This document shows, one piece after another, positions 22,601 through 31,920 of a stretch of 64,000 nt of DNA; the stretch's first letter is position 1, and each line of letters starts with the position of its first letter. A model generated the notes under the pieces. That model did not search any database, was not told where the DNA came from, and saw only the letters and a program-made list of their open reading frames with translations. The stretch lies in contig JABYQS010000150.1 of assembly GCA_022592435.1 (NCBI GenBank), positions 1-64,000 of the forward strand, read 5' to 3'. A program made the translations under genes and the position numbers. The DNA comes from Cerioporus squamosus. Taxonomy: Eukaryota > Basidiomycota > Agaricomycetes > Polyporales > Polyporaceae.

Positions 22601-25600
22601 CAGCACACAAGACCGTCACAGAACGGGGTCCGAGCTACATACCATCTCGTCGGCGAGGATACCGTTCAGCTTGTTGTTGTACAAGCTGACCATCCACTGC
22701 AGACCCTTCAGCTGGTAGTCCTTGAGCGTACCGCCGACCAAGATTGACGGCTGGTGCGTGATCTTCTCCTTGATCCGGTGGGCGACAGCGTAGTAGTCGA
22801 GCTTGCCCTTCTCCTCCTCCATGCTGAACGCCTTCGCGCCGAACGTCTCCTCGCTCACCGGGCCCTCCTCCTGCATCATGTCGAACATCGACGAGTCGTG
22901 GCCATCCGCACGCTGCTGCTCGACGACCGCCTGAGCGAGCGAGTCGAGGTACGCGTCCGTCTGCTTCAGGAGGTGCGTGATGCGCGTGTCCTTCGCCGTG
23001 TCGATGAGCTTCATGTACGCCTCCTCGTCGTCGTTCTTGAGCGCCTTGAGACGCTCCTTCGCGAGCCGCTCGATGCGCTTCTGCTCCTCTTTCTCCGTAT
23101 GTGCGTGGAACGAAAGGACGGCCTTTCCGAGGCGCGAGATGCGGTCCTGCGCTGACCGACCGAGGGCGATGATCTCCCGGCCGTGGTTGCAGATGACGCC
23201 GAGCTGCTCGATGTGCTTCTGCTTCGCCCGACGCTCGCGGTCTGCCCGCTGCTTGCGCTCCGCCGCCTCCGTCGCACGGATGTCCCGGAGTTGCACCTTC
23301 CGTGTCCTCCTGAAGTCGGTCCGGTTGAGAGGGAGCAGCGACCCGTGCATGAGACGCTCCGCGATCGACGCACGCATCGCCCGCTGCTTGTCAATGACCC
23401 GCAGCGACTTGAGCTCGATGAGGGCACGGAGCTTGCCGTGCGTGCTCGCAGGTGGGTGCATGAGCTCCAGTGAAGCCTCCGTCGCGTTCTCCTTGTCCTT
23501 GTCGCTGTCGTCGACGAGCATGTTCTCCAGCCCGCCGTCGCCCATCATCGCTGGCATGATCTCCAGCTCACGCATGCGCTGGTCGATGCGGGCGTCGATG
23601 TAAGCGTTCCGCTCCTCGAGCACCTGATGTGGGTCGAGGCCGACGGGCATGATCGACGGAATAATGAGCCGCTGCATTCGTGTTGCCCACACAGCGGGGT
23701 TCACGCTGGGATCGCGCTTCAGATGTGAGAAGGGATGAAGGTACGCGTTGTACGGGTAGATGCCCGAGTCGACGTTGTCCTCCAGGAAGGGTCCCTTCGG
23801 CACCTTGTCGGCGTCGATGGGCATGTCGACGATCTCCTCCTCCTTTACTGTCTCCGGCGCCGGCGTCGCCTCTGCCGTCGAGTGCTCGACACCATTGACT
23901 GGTGTCCCATTCGTGCTCTTGTGGATCTTGACGGCGCTGTCGATGACCCGCCCGTTGACGTCCGGGCCGTGAAGAAGAGTCTGCAGGTCGGGCACCGCCT
24001 GGTTTGGCACGCGTATCGCCTGCTGGATAGTGTCAGGAACGGGCAGACCCCGAGAAATGAGCTTGAAGGCGTGAATCTGTGCACGGAGAGCATTGATCTG
24101 GTCGGAGGTGAAGGATACGGGGGTGTTCGGCGCAGGTGGATATGGCTGGTTGGGTACGGGGCCGGACGTCAGAGCGCTGCCGTTCGCTGTTGGTACACCG
24201 TTCGCCACGGGTGGCATGGAGGCCTGGCCATTGAGCCCTTGATGTGAGTGGTCCACAGCGGCTTGCTCCTCTGGGTAAAGATATGTCAGCATCAAATCGT
24301 CCAGTGTCATGAGACAAGCGCATGATGCGAGGAAGATGGCGAACGCAAGCCAGTATGAACTTGTTGAATGAAAAAGCGATGAAACGGAGTAAGAGGTGTG
24401 AGATACATTGAAGAGAAGGCGACGGACAACTTCGTCAGGGCAAAGGAACCCTCATGACCAACGAACGGGGCGGTTTTCTTGACCCCAGCAGTATAGACGG
24501 CCAAACACGGGTCAGGGTCGGGGCGAAGATTGTGGAAGTAGAGGTTTCCACCCAACCCGACTTCCTCCTTTATCTGCCAGTTCCAGCCGTGATGCATGCG
24601 CTCTGAAGATGTGACCGCCAAGGGCGGTCCATCAAGCTCAAATCGTGATTCAGCTGCATCGAAGTCTGAACCCGTCCTCCCCTCCACTGTGCCCGACCTC
24701 ATGCAGACACCCTGGGGTAGTGTGTGCGACCAACGCCACTTGCGAGAAACAATTCAACAGCGTCATCGTGCACTATGCACGCGCCTCAACATGCAGGATA
24801 TGACGATCAAAAGGTGTTTGTGGAACACGGAGAGGGCAGGACCGAGCCGCGACACCTCTACGAGCTAGAGCATGCCTACAGCCGATACGCCGCGGTGAGG
24901 TCCGCGAGGAGCAATGCGCCGAACGCCATGTCGCTCCGCTCATTTGCATTGGGACGTATAGAAGGGGGAGTGGTCGATAGGTGAACAGCGATGTCCACAG
25001 TCGACAGACTTCCACTTCCACCAGCGTAGTACTCCACCAGCTGTGGCCCGTGTGACACAGTCGCCTCCTCGAAAGAACTCCCGACGTCCGGACAAATCAT
25101 GACAAGCACGATACAAGCACACCGGTCCAGAGTCTTCAGCCGCATCTAGAGGACGCGCATGCCAACATAACAGTCATGGTCTAGATCCGAGATGGAGAGC
25201 AATATGCGCGAAGTCGAAGACTACCGGCGGGCCAGCTTGTGACTGAATATATAGTCTCCGACCTCATGTGCACCTATAAGGTGCCTCGAAGGGGTCCGAG
25301 CTGGCTTCGTGAAGCGCAAGCATGGAACTTATATATGGTTTGGGTAGGGGAAGGCTGAAGCGATACGTGCAGTCGCCACGCTAGATGTGGTCGCCAGATA
25401 GTTTGGCGTGCGTTTCTGATGCCGCCAAAAGGTGTGCTGCCTCCCGAAAAGCTGAAGACCGTACAATGTAGCGGCAAGGGGGTAAGTACGGCGTGCAGCA
25501 CGTATCGCCCCCCGAGCATGCACGACGTGTATCCCAACCATACGACGCAGCCACGGAGATAGGGGAGTATTCTGGAGGATAATGTGGGAGAAAAAGAAGG

Positions 25601-25961
25601 GCACGACGCGAAGGAACGAAGAGGAACGCATGAAGGAAGGGTACGAGGACTTACTTTGCTGCCGCTGGAACTCTGTTATGATCCTGTAGATCTTCGCGAG
25701 CTCCTCCGAAGTCTGGGGTGTGGCGCCGCTAGCTCGAAGCATGTTCGCGCGCTGCGGATGTGGGGGAGGAGGTTAGCATGGGCACGATGGGATGTTGTGA
25801 GGCCCGGAATGGCAGAGAACCGGTTCACGTACCTGGACGAGCTGCTGCATGCGCGCGCGGACGTCGACGCTGCTCATGTTCGGGTGTTGTTGTGCGGGCG
25901 CATTGGCGTATTGCGGGTGGGGGAGAGACTGGGGATTGGGGGCAATGTTGGGGGCGGCCAT
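19642..25961 (-). CDS. STH1: SNF2/STH1 chromatin-remodelling ATPase, full length
   Basis: Catalytic subunit of a SWI/SNF- or RSC-type nucleosome remodeller. Exon 1 (25833-25961) starts [20 protein letters not shown]; exon 2 (25655-25751) holds [20 protein letters not shown]; a 1384-bp intron follows; exon 3 (22643-24270) has the QLQ motif ([20 protein letters not shown]) and a basic HSA helix ([20 protein letters not shown]). Then come the DEXH ATPase ([29 protein letters not shown] split by an intron, [20 protein letters not shown]), the C-lobe ([30 protein letters not shown]), a SnAC-like segment and a C-terminal bromodomain ([40 protein letters not shown]), ending at 19642. Its 5' half (22762 on) is the first member of the tandem array described separately. 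STH1 versus SNF2 assignment is not settled by sequence alone. Confidence 0.93.
24271..25654 (-). other. 1384-bp intron 2 of STH1
   Basis: The donor is GTAAGT directly after RQQ (exon 2 ends at 25655) and the acceptor is TTTACCCAG before GGAGCAAGCC. Phases match (1 nt + 2 nt giving Lys), so the splice is internally consistent. It is over 20 times longer than the usual 50-65 bp introns here. The same intron is present in all four copies. It contains an 89-codon ATG frame (24876-25145) and an unspliced in-frame ATG at 24310, just before exon 3, which could serve as an alternative start ([16 protein letters not shown]). Confidence 0.7.
24876..25145 (-). CDS. Intron-nested 89-codon ORF, hypothetical
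   Basis: An ATG frame inside STH1 intron 2, same strand, reading [20 protein letters not shown] then [20 protein letters not shown]. The first 20 residues resemble a short signal or membrane segment. It stays 89 codons long in all four copies (also 34392-34661, 43932-44201, 53352-53621) with only a few substitutions near the C-terminus. No homolog is known to me. Conservation may simply reflect recent duplication, so the gene call is weak. Confidence 0.2.
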   Translation of the reverse strand: MRLKTLDRCACIVLVMICPDVGSSFEEATVSHGPQLVEYYAGGSGSLSTVDIAVHLSTTPPSIRPNANERSDMAFGALLLADLTAAYRL

Positions 25962-26194
25962 TGCGGGGACGATGGCGGCGACGCGAGGAGTACCGCGTCG
26001 CGCAGATCTCGTGAGTAGACTGCAGGAGTCGCGGCCAGAATCGACGCCCAAAACCACTCGTCCTCCCGCACAGCCATGCGCTGACAAAGCCCCCAAGCTC
26101 GCACAAACAACGACGTCACGTGGCTGGACGCGTCGCGGTTTGTGGCGCGCGGCGACGCGTCTGCGCTCGTTTCACGCCTCTCGCAGTGTCATCG
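25962..26194. promoter_or_regulatory. Upstream region of intact STH1, with E-box and MCB-like sites
   Basis: CACGTG lies at 26117-26122 and ACGCGT at 26128-26133, 150-170 bp upstream of the STH1 ATG. The same pair, six bases apart, occurs in the STH1/KU80 spacer at 54601-54606 and 54613-54618. ACGCGT is the MluI cell-cycle box core bound by MBF-type factors in other fungi, and CACGTG is a bHLH site; binding here is inferred. The sequence is near-identical to copy 4 up to 26075, then diverges but stays alignable for about 75 bp. Confidence 0.5.
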
Positions 26195-29100
26195 ATGGCT
26201 TCTGCGACTCGCCGCCAGCACGGCCTGCCCGCACAAAGTCTGCTACACAGGTCTGTTCACGACGTCGGCTCCCGCTCTCCCTCTCGCTTCTGCCCGTTGT
26301 CCTCCTCTCTCTCCGAGTCTCCCTTCCTGCTTTCTCCCTTGCGCTCACCACGGCAGGAGCCTTCTACTGCGCGCCAAGCCGCACCCGTTGGCCTGTTGCC
26401 GCGAGTGCCCCGCCGCCCCGTCCGCTACGCATACAAGCAGTGCCTGCACCGTGTGCACGCCTCTCTGCGGTCCCCTGCCCTCTGCCCCATACGCGCCTTG
26501 CTCTCTGCCACAACAGCTCGGGCGTCGACATGAACAGAGCATTGATTATCTCCCAGCTGCGACCTCGCGTCGTGTACCGTGCGTCCCGGTACAGCAGACT
26601 GCAGCGCGACCCATGGTCGCTGGATGCAGGTACGTCCCGTCGCCTGGGAGCAAGCGCACGATAAGCTGTCAGGTTAGTAATCCATTGTATGTACAGGTAC
26701 GTGCACGAACGCCAGCGCTGCCTGAATGGTCCTCACATTCCGCCTCGCTCCCTCGCGTTCCACCCTCCCGCCCTCAATAGCACCCTCCTCACGCTCGTCT
26801 GCACTGAGCAAATGCCCCCACTAGCTACAATGCGACCCTATGCGACCACAACCAACCGTCCGCGCTATTGGCCACGCGGTGTGTCAAGGCCATCAGCAAC
26901 TCGAGGTACGCAGTACATGCATATGGAGACAGACTCACCGTGTCGACCTGCGCATGATACCAGCATGGACTACGGCTTGCGCCGTATAGGTGAATGTCCC
27001 TCGGTAGCCTCGGCGAGCGAGCTCAGAGCATCGCCGGCCGTTCTGCGGGCACAGGTATGTCACGACGTCACGACGGGCGAGGACTCACCTCTGCGGCGAG
27101 AGCTGAGACTCGGAGCATGCGGAGCGACGACGCTTGACGCGGTAGGCGAGCCGAGGTGGGGACGGAGGGTGAAGGTGGGCGAGTGTGCGACTGGCGGGCT
27201 CACCTTCTTCGTTATAGCGTCTTCTTCAAGCTTGGATCACGCACGCGCGTGCTCGGATCCCGGAATCTTGAAGTTGCACGGTGCGTTCCAGCACCTGTTG
27301 CGACGACAGGCACGCTCGTCCCTGCATTGCGCACCCCAGGACCGCAGCCTGGGTCCACGGCTGTGCCCTGGTCGCCGAGACCGTGGCGAGGGATCGGACA
27401 GCTCGAGACTCGTTGTGGTAGGTCCGTCCGCGTACCGGCTGAGGCGGGCGCCGCGCATCGAGTTAACCATGCGAAGGCCGAACATGCCGCGCATGGAGTG
27501 TCGTCGCTTCGTAGTAAGTACTTACGTCCCTCCAGACGGGCCGAATGCAATTCGTTCTTGTGCGTCCCGTTGCCGCTGCCCGACCTCCGTGCTCCAACAG
27601 AGCTTGTCTGCTGTCGTGCAGAGAGCAGCGTGAGCGGCCGCTCCGCGCACCAGTACCACCCTGCCGGCCACACGCATACGGGATGTATCATGCGCAACGT
27701 TCAGATCTTCGCAAGCCTGCGACGGCCTGCATGCGCTAGGAAGTGCACCGATGTTCGAGCAGCCGTCCAGAGTCCGTGTGTGGCTCCGTTCGCTGCATCG
27801 AGATGCCGCCGTATGGAAGCTGCACACTGGGCTGCTCGGCCGAGGAGTGCTGCCGATCGACGCGTACAAGAACTACGACCGGTGACAGGAATCATGTCGG
27901 TCGGAGGCGAAGAGGCCCCCCACAGCAGGGGGGGGCATCATCTGTGCATGTGTGCCCTCTTGTTCTTGCTCAGGTCACGCGCGGTGGAAGAGACCTTGAA
28001 CATTCGAGCTGCGACGCGCTGCAGTGTGAGAAACTTGAGATACATCGCGAAGCAGCGGGTTTGCTCGAGAGACAGGATAGCGGGAAGAGATGCTCGGTAG
28101 TTTACAGTAGTGCAAGTAAGCGACCCGACTCGGAGTGCTAGGGAAGACTGCGTCGGCACTGTCCCTGTCAACCAGCGACGCGTCCGCTCGTCGCGCTAGC
28201 GAGGTACCACTCCGCTCTTCTGCCACCACTGGCGGACGAGGTCGCTTCCTATCGCAAAAACACGTCAGCCAACGTACATGGGATAAGATCAGCAGGCCAT
28301 ACCATGCGTCCGATTGATCAACTGCGGGTCGAGTTCGTTGCAAAACGACTCGGATTACAGGCCGTTTGGTCGGTTCAAGCTGTGATTAAGTGCGTCTTCG
28401 CCACGAGCACGATGAAAACTCTCGCGGGAGGCCAGCCTAGCTGCCTACTGCCATACTCCTGGACACGAATGCATGCGAGCTGCGTGGACGGTGATGGCAG
28501 CTCCGTCACCGCGGGCATCTACTCAAGCAAGTGAGCTTCCATATCGCATCGCGTAAGGAGACGGACCACGACTCGGACCGTGACGTACCTCACCCGTCAA
28601 TCTCGTGTGGCGACAGACTGTCCGGGTGTTCGGCAGACAGCCAGAGGAATGTCGGGATGTATGGCGAGCGAAGACGCACCTCCGCGGAGCGAACTTCGCT
28701 CTCGCGAAGCCTGAATGACCGCAAAGCCCGTCGGACGTTCTCCACGTTGTGCATACTGCGAGTCTGCGACCGTGAGCCCGCCATGCTGATGGTTACTTGC
28801 TGCTTGGACCCACGACGCGACCTGGGCAGAAGGAATCCGGCCCCGTAGTCCAGAGTTGCGCAGCCGTGTAGTATGCGAGACACGACTGGGAGTGTACCTC
28901 GCATTTGGATTGATATCATGAATCGGGGTCGGAAGTCGCACGATCTTCGCGAGGACAACGGCTCGCTGTTTGCGGCTTTCGAGTGGACTTGACATCGCGG
29001 CCTTCGGCGCAGGCTAAGCCATGCGCATGCAAAAGGTCAGCAAGCTCGAAGCAACTCAGCAACTTGCAGACACTGCGCCAACCTGAGGTCCTGAACAGAG

Positions 29101-31920
29101 TGTTATTGTCTTGAGTTCTGCGAACATACGTCCCAGTGATCCGATGCTTCCTGCGTCCAATTGTCCTACATAGATATCACGAATTGTTTAGCTTAGATCT
29201 CTGGTTAACCACGAGCGGGTACCTTCACATGGCCAGAATACTGTTGCCAGGTGTGAACCGAAGAATTGCGGGGCTTCGCGGCGAGTACGCACACCCTTTG
29301 TGATGTACGTCCTGACCATGATTCGAGCCGAATGGCCTGCAGAATCCAACAGCGCTCACGGAATCAAAAGCACGAGTCTGTACGGGAATGCTACGGGGTA
29401 CCCGGCCGATGCTGCCGGTGCCATGTGCATGAAGGAAGTCAGCGAGCTCAACTAGACCGGAGGACGCGCTAACGTGAACAGGACTTTCTCCTGAGCTTGA
29501 TGCTTCTGCCATGATATTATGAGTTCGCGCTGCTTGCTTGCAGGTCGTCACTGAGGAAAGCGAACCCTCAGCAGTGTATAAAGGAAGGATATTGACTCGC
29601 GTGCGCACCCGATGTTAGTCTTGGCCGGAACGTCCCCATGCGGCAGTCAAGGTGTCGCAGAACTTGATTTCGCAGCCGGTACGGTGGACCACCAGACATG
29701 CTTGTATGATTTGTTGCCGAGCTGAGAGAAGCGATCTTCTCGCAAGTACCAAATTGCGACCATCCCGATTCCCGAGTTGGCAGTCTCCGTGTCTTCGTCC
29801 CTTCGAACCCAGTGCATGCCGCACGATTGCCCTCTGCTCGTTCTGACCGTGCTCTCCCAGGTCGGTTGCATCTAGCGGATCCTCTGGTTCGGGTGGTCCC
29901 TGCAAGACGTCTGGTACATGAGTGGTGGAAAGTTAGCACAATGGTACGCCGAGAGCATACCTGATGAGAATTGCTTCGTTGCGTATTTGACCCGAAGGAC
30001 ATGTACATAGAGTTAGTGTCTGGTGCCTGTGATTGGTCAAGAGGTGGGTAAGCGATGTTGCGCGTAGTACGTACTGGACCTCAAGGCTGTTTCGGGAACG
30101 GAGGGTCGTCACTTGGAGCGCACACCGTGACGCTCTCAGCTCGGCTGTCGCCTTCTCCTTCAAGTTGCCCGGCCGTCGCTCTCGCAAGCCACTGGCAGCT
30201 GCTCCTGGCCATGTCCCTTCCTCGAGCCATCGCGTCTGTGTGGCCTGTATGACGGTCGCCGTAGCCGCCAGAACGAGCGCGTACCAAGGTGAGAACCGTC
30301 CCGGAATGCAGCATTGGAAATACGCCAGAAATGAGCAGACTCGGAATGCGTTCCTGGTACGAAAGATCAGTCCGCACGAAGCGATGTTGCGCGTAGAGAC
30401 CGTAGGAACCTCCTACAGCGTGTGCGCTCCCAGCCTCCCAGCACTAGCACGGCAATAGCCTCCCGACACTTGCTCTGGTCTTGTTCTATCTCCCTGGCAG
30501 TCGCACCCAGCGGTCGGACGTCCAATCCCTCAAACTGCTTTCATGTGACGAGGCTCGTCTGCGGCTTGGAGGCATGGGATGTGTCAACCGCGGGAGCTGA
30601 GTATGGACGAGTGCATACTTGCAAGAGTATCGACCTGAGCCATGCGGGTAGGCTGCTGAAACGAGGAAGAGCGCACTTCCATGGTTGGTACGCGAGCTTG
30701 AGATGAATTTTCCGCAGTCTGGCTTAGTTGCAATAGAAGCAAGTGACGTTGCGCCCACAGACCTGTCAATGGTTCGGGATGGCCTGACCACTCGAAGTCT
30801 TCCATTCGAGTTTATCCTCTGGACCTCACGAGACAATCGCTCCCACACTCCCTTCACTTTGCTCTCCCATCTAGTCGCTACCCCGCTAGCGCAACTGCTT
30901 CCATCCTCGCTGTCGTCTCTCTCGACGATCTGCTGCTATCAAGGCTCTTTGCCCCGTCGCGACCGTCCCACGAGCCAGCAGATCCCGGAGAAGGAGGCGG
31001 TAAGGCAAGAGATGTCTCCGTCGTGGAGACCGCGCTGGCCGTCGGAGCTACATAGCCCAGTGAGTACACGACCAAGTCGACGCGCTGCGCGCATACGTAC
31101 CTCCGGCCGCCGGAGACCTCTGGGTTGGACAGAGGCGCCGCAGTGGTGCTGCCGAGAGGGTTTCCAGGTCTCGGTTTGCATTGTCTTTCGGCCGCGTCAC
31201 GGAAAACTGGTCCCTGTCGCATTGTGTGATTATGGCAAACCTTTCCCTGGTTTCTCGTAACAAGCGGGGGCCACGAGCTGCTGGAACTTGAGGGGCTAGG
31301 ACGGTCGGGCTCGGGGGATCCGTAGACTTGCCGTTTGTATTACTTAGCTCGTCTTCGCCGCGGTCATGGTCGTCGGGCCGAGTCGAGATTGCTGACGTGC
31401 TGTGCAACTCAAGCGCGAACGTACTACACTTCCCCGTTTTGGCTTCGTACTCGGAGCGTTCCTGGTGCGTCGAACCCGAGCTTGATGCAGGCGAGAAGGG
31501 TCGGAAGCGATGTGAATCATATTCATGTCCGCACGCGTACTACTACAGGCGCGGGGTATCCCGCGAGCTAGACAGCGGCTACGTGTGGCTAACGACAGCT
31601 TCCGAAGTCGAGAATGCACCGTGCCAGGCGGTTCGAAGCCGAGTCCGAAGGACCACGGCGAACTCGCGCAGCCCACAGCCCACAGCCCTCGACAATCCCC
31701 ACCTACCGTCGTCCTGTCCCGGCGTGGTGGCGCAGACCGTCTGGACGCAGGAGGCCAAAGAACAGCTCGACCTACTCAAGTCCACGTGAAGTGGCGAGAG
31801 CGGAAGCCCGTCGTGCGCAGACGAGCCCGTCCGCGCTGTACAACACCACAAGAAAGACGCACCTTCTCGAATGAACCTCGCGCCCCGCCCCCTGCGACCA
31901 ACCCCAGGAAACCCACCCCC
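26195..31920. other. Spacer of unit 1, no recognised gene
   Basis: About 5.7 kb carrying many overlapping frames on both strands, none of a known family. Possible exons: ATG at 26195 (+) reading MASATRRQHGLPAQSLLHR to a GTCTGT donor, continuing in frame after CACGGCAG (about 26356) for some 90 codons; and a 127-codon frame at 29225-29608 (-). No transposase, reverse transcriptase, LTR or terminal inverted repeat is visible. The 18-mer AAGCGATGTTGCGCGTAG occurs twice (about 30051 and 30381). A G8 homopolymer near 27930 grows to G12 and G11 in units 2 and 3. The stretch 28.9-30.7 kb is almost identical in all three spacers. Confidence 0.5.

Noticed and set aside
22616..23603. Long plus-strand Ser/Arg- and Leu-rich ORFs opposite STH1
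   Set aside because: Low-complexity shadows of the strongly biased STH1 coding strand.
31630..31640. tRNA B-box-like GGTTCGAAGCC
   Set aside because: The surrounding sequence does not form a five-pair T-arm or an acceptor stem, and no convincing A box lies upstream.
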